Part shown: positions 7,790 through 16,911 of the stretch, piece by piece
Numbering within the stretch: the first letter of the stretch is position 1
Layout of the letters: each line of letters opens with the position of its first letter
DNA from: Thiothrix winogradskyi
GTDB taxonomy: Bacteria > Pseudomonadota > Gammaproteobacteria > Thiotrichales > Thiotrichaceae
Length of the DNA: 64,000 nucleotides
Assembly: GCF_021650935.1 (NCBI RefSeq)
Contig: NZ_CP091244.1
Span: 4,030,001 to 4,094,000, forward strand
Direction: 5' to 3'
Notes under the pieces: model-generated
Told to the model about the DNA's origin: nothing
Seen by the model: the letters and a program-made list of their open reading frames with translations, nothing else
Databases searched by the model: none
Translations under genes and position numbers: made by a program

Positions 7790-8979
7790 TCAGCCTTGCC
7801 GCCCGTGACATTGCGCATTCGTGGTCAAAATACGTTCTCACCGGCATTGGCTTGGGTTTGCTGATCGGGGTCACGCTGTCGATGGCGGGGATTTTTCGCG
7901 GCATGGTGGACGACGCGCAGGTGTTATTGCGCAACAGTCAGGCGGATGTGTGGGTGGTGCAAAAAGACACCCAAGGGCCGTATGCCGAATCGTCCAGCCT
8001 GCCCGACGATGTGTACCGCAGCATATTGGGAATGCCGGGGGTACAACAGGCTGCCAACGTCACCTATTTCACCATGCAAGTGCAGCATCAGGGCAAGGAT
8101 ACCCGCGTGATGGTGGTCGGTTTCGAGTCGGGGCAACCGGGTGCGCCGCCGTCGCTGATTGCCGGACGGCACGTTACCCGTTCGCACTACGAAGCCGTGG
8201 CGGATGTGAAAGCCGGTTTCAAACTGGGCGAAAAAATCCGCATTCGCCGCAACGAGTACACCATTGTCGGCTTGAGCCAGCGCACCGTGTCATCCGGCGG
8301 CGACCCGATGGTGTTTATTCCGCTGGCAGATGCGCAGGCAGCACAATTCCAAAAAGACAACGACGCGATTGTGAGCGGGCGTGAACGTACCGCTGCCAAC
8401 CCCGCTTTCAACCGCCCCAACGTGCCGGGTTTGCTAGAAGCGGTGCAGATGAGCCAAACCACCAGCCACAACGTCAATGCCGTGCTGGTGCAAGTGCGGG
8501 CGGGGTGGGATGCGGCGCAACTGGCGGCAGACATCCAACGCTGGAAACACTTGCAAGCCTACACCTACGCCGACATGGAAGAAATTTCGGTGAAAAAACT
8601 GATTGCCACGTCCGCCAAGCAAATCGGCTTGTTTCTGGTCATCCTCACCATTGTCAGCACCGCGATTGTGTCGTTCATCATCTACACCATGACGCTGGGC
8701 AAAATCCGCGAAATTGCGGTGTTAAAGCTGATCGGCACGCGCAACAGCACGATTTCATGGATGATTTTGCAGGAATCCCTCGGCTTGGGGCTGGTAGGTT
8801 TCATTATCGGCAAAACGGTGGCGACCTTGTGGGCACCCGTTTTCCCCAAATACGTCTTGCTGTTACCGCTGGATGCTGTGCTAGGGCTGCTGGTGATTGT
8901 GGTGGTGTGTACGCTGGCGAGCGTCATGGCGATTCGCGCCGCGTTAAAAGTTGATCCCGCTGAAGCCATAGGAGGCTAA
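7786..8979 (+). CDS. FtsX/MacB-like ABC exporter permease
   Basis: A 397-residue protein with one N-terminal helix (about 15-35), a large periplasmic domain (about 40-280, MacB-type PCD) and three C-terminal helices (about 285-390) in the FtsX order, ending DPAEAIGG. The REIAVLKLIGT motif at the first of the three helices is the cytoplasmic coupling region of this family. The start overlaps the adaptor stop by ATGA. With the adaptor and the ATPase at 9433 it forms a tripartite exporter of MacAB or DevBCA type. Its C-terminus is the parent sequence of the remnant at 2177-2457. Confidence 0.88.
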   Translation: MISLAARDIAHSWSKYVLTGIGLGLLIGVTLSMAGIFRGMVDDAQVLLRNSQADVWVVQKDTQGPYAESSSLPDDVYRSILGMPGVQQAANVTYFTMQVQHQGKDTRVMVVGFESGQPGAPPSLIAGRHVTRSHYEAVADVKAGFKLGEKIRIRRNEYTIVGLSQRTVSSGGDPMVFIPLADAQAAQFQKDNDAIVSGRERTAANPAFNRPNVPGLLEAVQMSQTTSHNVNAVLVQVRAGWDAAQLAADIQRWKHLQAYTYADMEEISVKKLIATSAKQIGLFLVILTIVSTAIVSFIIYTMTLGKIREIAVLKLIGTRNSTISWMILQESLGLGLVGFIIGKTVATLWAPVFPKYVLLLPLDAVLGLLVIVVVCTLASVMAIRAALKVDPAEAIGG

Positions 8980-8983
8980 TGAA

Positions 8984-9436
8984 ATGAACAGTAAAACCTT
9001 AGTGACCATGATTGCCGTTGCGCTGTTAGTGGGTGGCGGTGTGTATGCGTGGCTGTACCATTCCCATGAAAATAATGCCGATCATGAGGCACACGCCGCT
9101 CATGCACACGACACCGCCGCTACACCACTGGTAAACGGGCAACGCTGGGAAACCGATGAAGCCTTACGCACCAGTATGCTGCAAATTCGCGACGCAGCCA
9201 GCCAACAACAAGGTGCGGCTTTGGCAAGCACCACCAAGGCACAAGTGGATTATATGATTACCCACTGCAAACTGGATTCACAAGCGGATGCGGTGTTACA
9301 CGGCATTATCAGCCAGTTATTGACGGGGGCAGATATGCTCAACAAAGCCCCTGATTCGCCCGATGGTGTGGAACGCATCCAGCACGCTTTGCAACAATAC
9401 CCCGAACTGTTTAATCACCCCGGCTGGCAGCCATGA
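8984..9436 (+). CDS. Small His-rich secreted or membrane-anchored protein
   Basis: A 150-residue protein with an N-terminal hydrophobic segment (residues 5-25) that could be an anchor or signal peptide, then a His-rich stretch (HSHENNADHEAHAAHAHD, about 27-44) and a helical domain with the pattern NGQRWETDEALR..M..IRDA...CKLDSQADAVLHGIISQLL. The histidines suggest metal binding. It lies inside the exporter operon between the permease (4-base gap) and the ATPase (ATGA overlap), but is missing from the decayed copy at 2457-2460, so it may have joined the operon separately. I do not recognise a named family with certainty. Confidence 0.7.
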   Translation: MNSKTLVTMIAVALLVGGGVYAWLYHSHENNADHEAHAAHAHDTAATPLVNGQRWETDEALRTSMLQIRDAASQQQGAALASTTKAQVDYMITHCKLDSQADAVLHGIISQLLTGADMLNKAPDSPDGVERIQHALQQYPELFNHPGWQP

Positions 9437-10134
9437 ACACCACTCCGGCGATTGAACTGCGCGGCTTGTGCAAACGTTACGGCAGTGGCGACACCGCAGT
9501 CGATGCGCTCAAGGGCGTGGATATGCGCATTGCCCCCGGAGAAGTCGTCGGGCTGGTTGGTCCCAGCGGTTCGGGCAAAAGCACCTTGCTGAAATGTCTG
9601 GGCGCGGTCATTGACCCGACCGCAGGGCAGATGTTTTTGGGCGGCGAAGCCATTTTCGATGAGGTGTGGAAGGTGAAAGATTTACGCACCTTACGCCGCG
9701 ACCGCATCGGTTTTGTGTTCCAAGCCCCGTACCTGATCCCGTTTCTGGACGTGACCGACAATGTGGCACTGTTGCCGATGCTGGCAGGCAAATCCAACAA
9801 AGAAGCCCGCCGCCGGGCGTTGGAATTACTCGAAGCCCTCGACGTAGCCCATCGTGCTAAATCCAATCCGGCACTGCTCTCCGGTGGTGAACAACAGCGC
9901 GTGTCGATTGCGCGGGCATTGGCAAATAATCCGCCAGTAATTCTTGCCGACGAACCCACTGCGCCACTGGATGGCGAACGGGCATTAGCGGTGGTGAAAA
10001 TCCTCAACGACATGGCGCAACAGCATCAAACCGCGATTATTGTGGTCACGCATGATGAGAAGATTATTCCGACCTTTAAGCGGCTATATCATATTCGCGA
10101 TGGCAAGACGTATGAGGAAAGTGTGAGCGTATGA
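9433..10134 (+). CDS. ABC exporter ATPase (LolD/MacB-type)
   Basis: A 233-residue nucleotide-binding protein with Walker A GPSGSGKS (residues 43-50), the signature LSGGEQQR, Walker B VILADEP and an H-loop in VVTHDEKI. Its length and the short insertion after the Q-loop fit the LolD/MacB-like group that pairs with FtsX-type permeases. The start overlaps the previous stop by ATGA, so it is the last gene of the TetR-HlyD-permease operon. It energises the exporter from the cytoplasm. The copy at 2460-3105 is its degenerate paralogue. Confidence 0.92.
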   Translation: MNTTPAIELRGLCKRYGSGDTAVDALKGVDMRIAPGEVVGLVGPSGSGKSTLLKCLGAVIDPTAGQMFLGGEAIFDEVWKVKDLRTLRRDRIGFVFQAPYLIPFLDVTDNVALLPMLAGKSNKEARRRALELLEALDVAHRAKSNPALLSGGEQQRVSIARALANNPPVILADEPTAPLDGERALAVVKILNDMAQQHQTAIIVVTHDEKIIPTFKRLYHIRDGKTYEESVSV

Positions 10135-10183
10135 ACAACCTATTAAATGTTTTCATCAACTTTATTAGTGAGAAGGTTTCATC

Positions 10184-11395
10184 ATGATCAAACTGGAGAT
10201 TACCCCGCCCGCGTCACAGCGTCATGCGTTTACCCACCTCGGTTTCCGCCCGTTCTTTCTGGCAGCGGGTTTGTATGCGTTGGTGGGCATGTTGTTATGG
10301 ACTGCCCTTTACAGCTTTAACTGGCAAGGCTTGCACAGTGCTTACCCGTCGATAACGTGGCACGCGCATGAAATGGTATTTGGGTATGCGGCGGCGGTTG
10401 CGGCGGGATTTTTGCTGACGGCTATTAAAAACTGGACGGGGCAACAAACCTTGAGTGGTACGCCATTGCTGCTGTTGGCGGGGTTGTGGTTGGCGGCGCG
10501 GGTATTGCCGTTTACGGGGTTGCCGCTGGTGTGGACAGCAGTGTTGGATGTGTTGTGGCTCACGGGTTTACTGGTCGCGGCAGCACTGCCCATTATCCGG
10601 GCGAAACAGTGGAATCAAGCGGCGATTGTGGGCAAGGTTGGCTTGCTGTTGCTGGCGAATGCGTTGTTTTATCTGGGTTTGCTGGGTATTTGGACGCAAG
10701 GAATGCAACTGGGTTTGTATGCGGGTTTTTACGTCATTGTAGCGTTGATTTTGACGATGGGGCGGCGGGTAATTCCATTTTTCATCGAACGTGGCGTGGG
10801 TTGCCCGTTTACCGCGCAGAACCATTCGTGGATTGATCGCGCCAGCCTGATTTTGTTTTTGCTGTTTATGCTGGCGGATTTGCTGGCAATGGCAAGTGGT
10901 CATCGCGGCGCAGCGTGGGCGGCGGCACTCTTGGCATTGGTGCAAGTGCCGCTGCATATTTTGCGTTTGTGGGGCTGGTATCACCCCAATATTTGGCAAA
11001 AGCCGTTGTTGTGGGTGCTGTATCTGGCGTATGGCTGGTTGATTGCGGGTTTTGCGCTGAAATTTCTGAGCGTGGCGGCGGGAATTTCACCGTTTTTGGC
11101 AGTTCATGCGTTTGCGTATGGCGGGATTGCAACCCTGACGGTGGGGATGATGGCGCGAGTGACGCTGGGGCATACCGGGCGTAATGTGGCTGAGCCGCCG
11201 TCGTTGGTCAGCGTGATCTTTGGGCTGTTACTGGTTGGTACGCTGGTGCGGGTAGTCCCCGTCTGGTTATTCCCGGAGCTTTATCCGCTGTGGATATTGA
11301 GTTCACAATTCCTGTGGATAGTCGCATTTGCGCTGTTTGTCTGGCTGTATGCACCCATGCTGGTCAAGCCGCGAGTGGACGGGCGTTATGGTTAA
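10184..11395 (+). CDS. nnrS: NnrS-family haem-copper membrane protein
   Basis: A 403-residue protein of about twelve helices with NnrS landmarks: HLGFRPFFLAAG near the N-terminus, WHAHEMVFGYAAAVAAGFLLTA (about residues 62-83) and HAFAYGGI...MMARVTLGHTGR near the C-terminus. NnrS proteins are co-expressed with denitrification genes and protect against NO and nitrosative damage; the exact reaction is unsettled. It starts 49 bases after the exporter ATPase and is followed by the chromate-type transporter. No TTGAC-type box was seen in front of it. Confidence 0.9.
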   Translation: MIKLEITPPASQRHAFTHLGFRPFFLAAGLYALVGMLLWTALYSFNWQGLHSAYPSITWHAHEMVFGYAAAVAAGFLLTAIKNWTGQQTLSGTPLLLLAGLWLAARVLPFTGLPLVWTAVLDVLWLTGLLVAAALPIIRAKQWNQAAIVGKVGLLLLANALFYLGLLGIWTQGMQLGLYAGFYVIVALILTMGRRVIPFFIERGVGCPFTAQNHSWIDRASLILFLLFMLADLLAMASGHRGAAWAAALLALVQVPLHILRLWGWYHPNIWQKPLLWVLYLAYGWLIAGFALKFLSVAAGISPFLAVHAFAYGGIATLTVGMMARVTLGHTGRNVAEPPSLVSVIFGLLLVGTLVRVVPVWLFPELYPLWILSSQFLWIVAFALFVWLYAPMLVKPRVDGRYG

Positions 11396-11488
11396 TGATG
11401 GAAATCGTGTCATCAACGTGTCATTTTATTCCCCCCGTGCCCACTGCTACGATGCACATTACGTTAACACCACCGTGGAGTATGACTG

Positions 11489-12835
11489 TTGAACCATGAC
11501 GCTCAAACCGCACCACAAGCCCCGACCTTGGGTGAAGCATTTTTCTACTGGCTGAAGCTGGGTTTCATCAGTTTTGGCGGCCCGATGGGGCAGATTGCGA
11601 TGATGCACACTGATCTGGTGGAAAAGAAACGCTGGATTTCCGAACACCGTTTCCTGCACGCGCTGAATTTCTGCATGATTCTGCCGGGGCCGGAAGCAAT
11701 CCAATTGGCGATTTACATTAGCTGGCTGATGCATGGCGTGACGGGCGCAATCATGGCGGGGGTGTTGTTCTTTATGCCTGCGTTTTTGCTGCTGTCAGTG
11801 TTGGCAGGGGTATATCTGGCGTGGGGCGATGTGCCGCTGGTGCAAGGCTTGTTCTATGGTATCAAACCGGCGGTGGTGGCAATTGTGTTGTTTGCAGCTT
11901 GGCGGATTGGTTCCAAGGCACTAAAAAACAGTGTGCTGTGGGCAATTGCTGCTGCCGCTTTTGTTGCTATTTTCGCATTTGATGTGGGTTTCCCGTGGAT
12001 TGTGTTGGCAGCCGCCTTGTTGGGTGTAGTCGGTGGCAAAATCATGCCGGACAAATTCACAGGTGGTGGCGGGCATGGTGCATCCGACAAGCAATACGGT
12101 ACAGCGGTGATTGATGACCACACGCCAACCCCGGCACACGCCCGTTTCTCGTGGGTGAAGCTGGGGGTAACGGTGGCAATATTCGTTGGCATCTGGGGGC
12201 TGGCAATGCTAGCTGTCGGTGGGCAACAAACCTTGAATGACATGGGCAGTTTCTTTACCAAAGCAGCATTCCTCACCATTGGCGGGGCATATGCAGTGTT
12301 GCCGTATGTGTACCAGGGCGGGGTTGAACAATACGGCTGGCTGACTGGCCCACAAATGATTGATGGTCTGGCACTGGGTGAAACCACCCCCGGTCCACTG
12401 ATCATGGTCGTCACTTGGGTCGGTTATCTGGGCGGTGTCACTAAAGAAGTGTTTGCCAACCCGATTGCCGCCGGTTTTGCCGGGGCGGCGGTGGCAACGT
12501 TTTTCACTTTTTTGCCCTCCTTCCTGTTTATCCTGTCGGCGGGGCCGGTGGTGGAAAGCTCACGCAATGACCTCAAGTTTACCGCTCCCCTGACCGGTGT
12601 GACGGCTGCGGTGGTGGGTGTCATTATCAATCTGGCAGTCTTTTTCGCTTGGCATACATTTTGGCCTAAAGCGACAGATGCGACCCCATTTGTTGCCCCG
12701 TTTGAATGGTTCGCTGTGGTGGTGGCAATCGGTGCATTTGTCGCTTTGTGGAAATACAAGGTGGACGTGATGAAAGTAATCGGCGTGTGTGCCGTATTGG
12801 GTTTGGCTTATACACTGGCTATGGGAGCAATGTGA
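11489..12835 (+). CDS. chrA: Chromate-ion transporter family protein (ChrA-like)
   Basis: A 448-residue two-domain CHR protein: the N-half motif FGGPMGQIAMMH...HALNFCMILPGPEAIQLA and the C-half repeat LTIGGAYAVLPYV...LALGETTPGPLIMV are the paired signatures of the long ChrA type. About ten helices. The start is a TTG at 11489 with GGAG 8 bases before it; no ATG in frame gives the conserved N-terminus. It exports chromate or an analogous anion such as sulfate. A broken rhodanese-like gene follows 2 bases later. Confidence 0.88.
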   Translation: MNHDAQTAPQAPTLGEAFFYWLKLGFISFGGPMGQIAMMHTDLVEKKRWISEHRFLHALNFCMILPGPEAIQLAIYISWLMHGVTGAIMAGVLFFMPAFLLLSVLAGVYLAWGDVPLVQGLFYGIKPAVVAIVLFAAWRIGSKALKNSVLWAIAAAAFVAIFAFDVGFPWIVLAAALLGVVGGKIMPDKFTGGGGHGASDKQYGTAVIDDHTPTPAHARFSWVKLGVTVAIFVGIWGLAMLAVGGQQTLNDMGSFFTKAAFLTIGGAYAVLPYVYQGGVEQYGWLTGPQMIDGLALGETTPGPLIMVVTWVGYLGGVTKEVFANPIAAGFAGAAVATFFTFLPSFLFILSAGPVVESSRNDLKFTAPLTGVTAAVVGVIINLAVFFAWHTFWPKATDATPFVAPFEWFAVVVAIGAFVALWKYKVDVMKVIGVCAVLGLAYTLAMGAM

Positions 12836-12837
12836 GT

Positions 12838-13003
12838 ATGGAACGTACTATTAAACCGGAAGATTTTGCTGCGATTGCGGATACTGCGATGGTGCTGGAT
12901 GTGCGCCGTCTGGAAGACCGTGCCGTTTGCCATCTGGAAAGACCCGACCCAGATTGACCAATGGATCGAAGCCATACCCCAACATTTTTTGCACTTGACC
13001 TGA
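12838..13003 (+). pseudogene. Rhodanese-like gene, internally deleted and frameshifted
   Basis: The ATG at 12838 opens a rhodanese-type N-terminus (TAMVLDVRRLEDRA), then the frame breaks near 12925. Reading from 12932 in another frame gives IWKDPTQIDQWIEAIPQHF, which is the segment that normally follows the first part in small rhodanese domains of chromate operons. The active-site Cys loop is absent. The stop lies inside the regulatory box for norC, showing that the gene was trimmed before the denitrification promoter. Confidence 0.7.
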
Positions 13004-13008
13004 GTCAA
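12995..13008. promoter_or_regulatory. Dnr/FNR-type box before norC
   Basis: TTGACCTGAGTCAA, a TTGAC-N4-GTCAA dyad centred at 13001.5, 71 bases before the norC start. A class II promoter (box at -41.5) would start transcription near 13043, leaving a 30-base leader. Confidence 0.8.
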
Positions 13009-13072
13009 GGCTGCTAACCCATGCATTCCCCTACCCTCCTTCCGTAACAACTTTTACGGAGAGACTCATACC

Positions 13073-13507
13073 ATGCAGGAAGTATTCACCAAAAGCATGG
13101 CAAGGAATATCTACTACGGCGGCTCGATGTTTTTCGTGCTGCTATTCCTTGTCCTGACCTTTGACACGATGCAGACATTACCAGAGCGTGACAATCGTCA
13201 GAACATCACCGCACAAGTCGCCGACGGCAAACGCCTGTGGGAGGAAAACAATTGTATCGGCTGCCATACCCTGCTGGGTGAAGGGGCGTATTTTGCCCCA
13301 GAACTGGGCAATGTTTACCAACGCTTCGGGCAAAACAAAGAAGCCATCAAAGCCTTCATCAAGAGCCGCCCGGCAGAAGGGGTTGCCGGTCGCCGCAGTA
13401 TGCCGCAGTTCAATTTTACTGAGGAACAACTCGACAATATCGTCGAATTTCTCAAATACAGCAGTGAAATTGATACCAATAACTGGCCACCGAATATTCA
13501 GGGTTAA
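13073..13507 (+). CDS. norC: Nitric oxide reductase subunit C (cytochrome c)
   Basis: A 144-residue protein with one N-terminal membrane anchor (about residues 15-33) and a single c-type haem site CIGCH at residues 61-65; M109 in RRSMPQFNF is the likely axial ligand. It passes electrons from periplasmic cytochromes to NorB. The ATG at 13073 is preceded by ACGGAGAG at suitable distance. NorB follows after 12 bases. Expression is probably under the box at 12995. Confidence 0.96.
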   Translation: MQEVFTKSMARNIYYGGSMFFVLLFLVLTFDTMQTLPERDNRQNITAQVADGKRLWEENNCIGCHTLLGEGAYFAPELGNVYQRFGQNKEAIKAFIKSRPAEGVAGRRSMPQFNFTEEQLDNIVEFLKYSSEIDTNNWPPNIQG

Positions 13508-13519
13508 GGAGAACATATC

Positions 13520-14893
13520 ATGCAATATCAATCCCAAGCCGTTGCAAAACTGTATTTTATCGGTGCAATCGCGCTGTTCATCGGGCAAATCCTGTTCGGG
13601 CTGATTCTCGGTCTGCAATACGTGGTCGGTGATTTTCTATTCCCGGAAATTCCATTCAACGTGGCGCGGATGGTGCATACCAACCTGCTGATTGTGTGGC
13701 TGTTGATGGGGTTCATGGGCGCTGCCTATTACCTTGTGCCGGAAGAATCCGGGCGTGAACTGTTTTCCCCGTTTCTGGCGAAACTGATGTTCTGGGTATT
13801 CCTGATCGCCGGGGCATTAACCGTGGTCGGGTATTTGGCAGTGCCTTATGCCACGCTGGCAGAGATGACCGGTAATGGTTTACTGCCCACCATGGGGCGC
13901 GAATTTCTGGAGCAGCCAACCATTACCAAAATCGGTATTGTGGTGGTGGCACTGGCATTCATTTACAACGTCGGCATGACGGTGCTGACCGGGCGTAAAA
14001 CCGTGGTCAATATTGTGCTGATGACCGGCTTGGTCGGGTTGGCAGTGCTGTTTTTGTTTTCATTTTATAACCCCGATAACCTGGTGCTGGACAAGTACTA
14101 CTGGTGGTGGGTGGTGCATCTGTGGGTGGAAGGCGTATGGGAATTGATCATGGCATCCATCCTTGCCTTTGTGCTGATCAAAACCACCGGGGTTGACCGT
14201 GAAGTGATCGAAAAGTGGCTGTATGTGATCATTGCAATGGCACTGATTACCGGCATTATCGGCACCGGGCATCATTATTACTGGATTGGTACGCCGGGTT
14301 ACTGGTTGTGGTTGGGGTCTGTTTTCTCGGCATTAGAACCGCTACCGTTTTTTGTCATGGTATTGTTTGCTTTCAATGTGATCAACCGCCGCAAGCGCGA
14401 ACACCCCAACAAAGCCACCGTGCTGTGGGCAATGGGTACAGCGGTGATGGCATTCCTCGGTGCGGGGGTATGGGGTTTCATGCACACCCTAGCCCCTGTC
14501 AATTATTACACCCACGGTACGCAATTAACGGCTGCCCACGGTCACATGGCATTCTACGGCGCGTATGCCATGGTAGTTATGACCATTATTTCCTACGCTG
14601 TGCCGATCATGCGTGGGCAACAAGCCAAAAGTAATGGCAAACAAGTCATGGAAATGTGGTCGTTCTGGCTGATGACGGTTTCAATGGTATTCATCACCCT
14701 GTTCCTGACCGGCGCAGGCATTTTGCAAACGTACCTGCAACGCTACACCGATGCGCCGCAAGCGTTTATGGTGGTGCAAGAAAAAGTTAGCCTGTTCTAC
14801 TGGATGCGAGAAGTATCTGGCGTGGTGTTCTTGGTTGGAGTAATCCTGTTTGCTCTGAGTTTCCTGCCGGATCGTAAGGAACAAGAAGCGTAA
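13520..14893 (+). CDS. norB: Nitric oxide reductase subunit B
   Basis: A 457-residue member of the haem-copper oxidase superfamily, about twelve helices. Visible landmarks are MVHTNLLIVWLLMGFMGAAYY (haem ligand His), HLWVEGVWELI (His/Glu of the FeB region), GTGHHYYWIG (two FeB His) and HGTQLTAAHGHMAFYGAYAMV (haem b and b3 ligands). It reduces 2 NO to N2O at the haem b3-FeB centre and, being cNOR, pairs with NorC rather than carrying an N-terminal quinol extension. A terminator follows. Confidence 0.96.
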   Translation: MQYQSQAVAKLYFIGAIALFIGQILFGLILGLQYVVGDFLFPEIPFNVARMVHTNLLIVWLLMGFMGAAYYLVPEESGRELFSPFLAKLMFWVFLIAGALTVVGYLAVPYATLAEMTGNGLLPTMGREFLEQPTITKIGIVVVALAFIYNVGMTVLTGRKTVVNIVLMTGLVGLAVLFLFSFYNPDNLVLDKYYWWWVVHLWVEGVWELIMASILAFVLIKTTGVDREVIEKWLYVIIAMALITGIIGTGHHYYWIGTPGYWLWLGSVFSALEPLPFFVMVLFAFNVINRRKREHPNKATVLWAMGTAVMAFLGAGVWGFMHTLAPVNYYTHGTQLTAAHGHMAFYGAYAMVVMTIISYAVPIMRGQQAKSNGKQVMEMWSFWLMTVSMVFITLFLTGAGILQTYLQRYTDAPQAFMVVQEKVSLFYWMREVSGVVFLVGVILFALSFLPDRKEQEA

Positions 14894-14964
14894 GCAACTC
14901 TTTCTGTAGTATCGAGCCGTCGACTCCTTTGGTGGTAAATCTTGTAATAAAGACGGCATTCATT

Positions 14965-14998
14965 CCGGCTGAAGACTCCTCTCCAGTCGGATTTTTTT
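14965..14998 (+). terminator. Intrinsic terminator after norB
   Basis: Stem CCGGCTG (14965-14971) with CAGTCGG (14984-14990), one G-T pair, followed by ATTTTTTT. Placed 70 bases after the norB stop and just before the nirS promoter region. Confidence 0.75.
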
Positions 14999-15018
14999 AT
15001 GCATACGGAAAAACGCAC

Positions 15019-15032
15019 TTGACCGAGGTCAA
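15019..15032. promoter_or_regulatory. Dnr/FNR-type box before nirS
   Basis: TTGACCGAGGTCAA, TTGAC-N4-GTCAA dyad centred at 15025.5, 81 bases before the nirS start; predicted transcription start near 15067. Confidence 0.8.
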
Positions 15033-15106
15033 GGTATAACCCTACTAGCGGTAGCAGTATAGCGTTAGGTAACGATTACTTAACGCGAGAAACGGGAGGC
15101 GTTTCC

Positions 15107-16858
15107 ATGAAACCATTGTCATTGAGTCTGCTGGTTGCGGCGATTTTGTCAGCATCCACGCTTATCCATGCCGAAACTGCGGCAGTCACCGACCCCAAAG
15201 ACCCCGCAGCGGTTCACAAAGCCGAAGCCAGCGCTGCCCAAGGTAGCTACCAAAGCGCACCCTCAGCAGTTGACCCGAAATTGGCGAAAAACATGATTAC
15301 TTCCGAAGGGCCACCCATGACGGTGGAGGAGTTCGATCAAGCCAAGCAAATCTTTTTCGAGCGTTGCGCTGGTTGTCACGGTGTATTGCGCAAAGGTGCA
15401 ACGGGCAAACCGCTAACCCCCGATATTACACGCGCTAAAGGCACGGAATACCTGAAAACTTTCATCAACTACGGCTCACCAGCGGGGATGCCGAACTGGG
15501 GAACATCCGGTGATTTAACCCCCGAACAGGTGGATATGATGGCGCGTTATGTGCAGCATGAGCCGCCCCAACCGCCCGAATGGGGCATGAAGGAGATGAA
15601 AGATAGCTGGAAAATGGTGGTTAAACCAGAAGACCGCCCCACCAAGCAAATGAATGCCTACAACCTTGAAAACGTCTTCTCAGTGACCTTGCGCGATGCG
15701 GGGGAAATCGCCCTGATTGATGGCGACACCAAAGAAATCATCAATATTATCAAGACCGGCTATGCGGTACATATTTCGCGCTTGTCTGCCTCCGGGCGAT
15801 ACCTGTTCGTGATTGGGCGCGATGCCAGAATCAACCTGATCGACTTGTGGATGGAAAAACCCGATACCGTGGCTGAAATCAAAGTGGGGATGGAAGCCCG
15901 CTCGGTGGATACTTCCAAATACAAAGGCTTTGAAGATAAATTTGCCATTGCCGGTTCGTATTGGCCGCCACAGTACGTGATTATGGAAGGCGATACCCTC
16001 GAACCCAAGCAAATCGTTTCCACCCGTGGCATGGTCGTTGGCACACAGGAATACCACCCTGAACCGCGTGTGGCGGCAATTGTTGCCTCGCACGAACACC
16101 CCGAATTCATCGTCAACGTCAAGGAAACTGGCAAAGTTTTGCTGGTCAATTACGAAGACATGGATAACCTGAGTGTGACCACCATTCCCGCTGCACCCTT
16201 CTTGCATGATGGTGGTTGGGATGCGACCCACCGTTATTTCCTGACGGCAGCGAATCAGTCGGACAAGGTAGCCGTTATCGACTCGAAGGAACGCAAACTT
16301 TCGGCACTGATTGACGTGGATAAAATTCCACACCCAGGACGTGGCGCGAATTTCATCCACCCCAAATACGGTCCCGTCTGGGCAACCAGTGCGTTGGGTA
16401 ATGAAAAAATCACCTTGATCGGTACTGATCCCGAAGGTCATAAAGACAATGCGTGGAAAGTTGTCGAAACGCTCAAAGGTCAAGGTGGTGGTTCACTCTT
16501 CATCAAAACGCACCCCAAATCGACCAATCTGTGGGTGGATACCGGCTTGAACCCTGATGAAAAACTCAGTCAGTCATTGGCTGTGTTTGACATCAACGAC
16601 TTGGATAAAGGCTTTGAAGCCCTGCCGATTGCGGAATGGGCAGAATTGGGCGAAGGCCCTAAACGGGTGGTGCAACCCGAATACAACAAGGCGGGCGATG
16701 AAGTCTGGGTATCGGTGTGGAACGGTAAAAACCAGAAGTCAGCCATCGTCGTCATTGACGACAAGACTCGCAAGCTCAAGAAAGTCATCAAGGATGACCG
16801 CTTGATTACCCCGACGGGTAAATTCAACGTGTATAACACAGTGAACGACGTTTATTGA
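15107..16858 (+). CDS. nirS: Cytochrome cd1 nitrite reductase
   Basis: A 583-residue periplasmic enzyme reducing nitrite to NO. A signal peptide ends near HAETA (residue 22). The cytochrome c domain holds CAGCH at 87-91; the eight-bladed d1 propeller follows from about residue 170 to the C-terminus, ending TPTGKFNVYNTVNDVY as in NirS. Conserved propeller features include GYAVHISRLSASGRYLFVIGRD and the His pair in SHEHPEF. This distinguishes it from NirN and NirF. No haem d1 synthesis genes (nirF, D, L, G, H, J, E, N) are in the window, so they must lie elsewhere. A strong terminator follows. Confidence 0.95.
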   Translation: MKPLSLSLLVAAILSASTLIHAETAAVTDPKDPAAVHKAEASAAQGSYQSAPSAVDPKLAKNMITSEGPPMTVEEFDQAKQIFFERCAGCHGVLRKGATGKPLTPDITRAKGTEYLKTFINYGSPAGMPNWGTSGDLTPEQVDMMARYVQHEPPQPPEWGMKEMKDSWKMVVKPEDRPTKQMNAYNLENVFSVTLRDAGEIALIDGDTKEIINIIKTGYAVHISRLSASGRYLFVIGRDARINLIDLWMEKPDTVAEIKVGMEARSVDTSKYKGFEDKFAIAGSYWPPQYVIMEGDTLEPKQIVSTRGMVVGTQEYHPEPRVAAIVASHEHPEFIVNVKETGKVLLVNYEDMDNLSVTTIPAAPFLHDGGWDATHRYFLTAANQSDKVAVIDSKERKLSALIDVDKIPHPGRGANFIHPKYGPVWATSALGNEKITLIGTDPEGHKDNAWKVVETLKGQGGGSLFIKTHPKSTNLWVDTGLNPDEKLSQSLAVFDINDLDKGFEALPIAEWAELGEGPKRVVQPEYNKAGDEVWVSVWNGKNQKSAIVVIDDKTRKLKKVIKDDRLITPTGKFNVYNTVNDVY

Positions 16859-16880
16859 TAATATATTATGCTAGTGAGGT

Positions 16881-16909
16881 AAAGGGCGGATGAGTTATCC
16901 GCCCTTTTT
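16881..16909. terminator. Bidirectional terminator between nirS and the TonB receptor gene
   Basis: Perfect stem AAAGGGCGGAT / ATCCGCCCTTT (16881-16891 and 16897-16907) with a 5-base loop and flanking A and T runs on both sides. It can stop nirS transcripts rightward and the convergent receptor gene, ending at 16912, leftward. Confidence 0.9.
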
Positions 16910-16911
16910 GT

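Noticed and set aside
15680..16483. Minus-strand open frame of 267 codons within nirS
   Set aside because: It is antisense to a well-conserved enzyme and has no recognisable domain; an artefact of codon bias.
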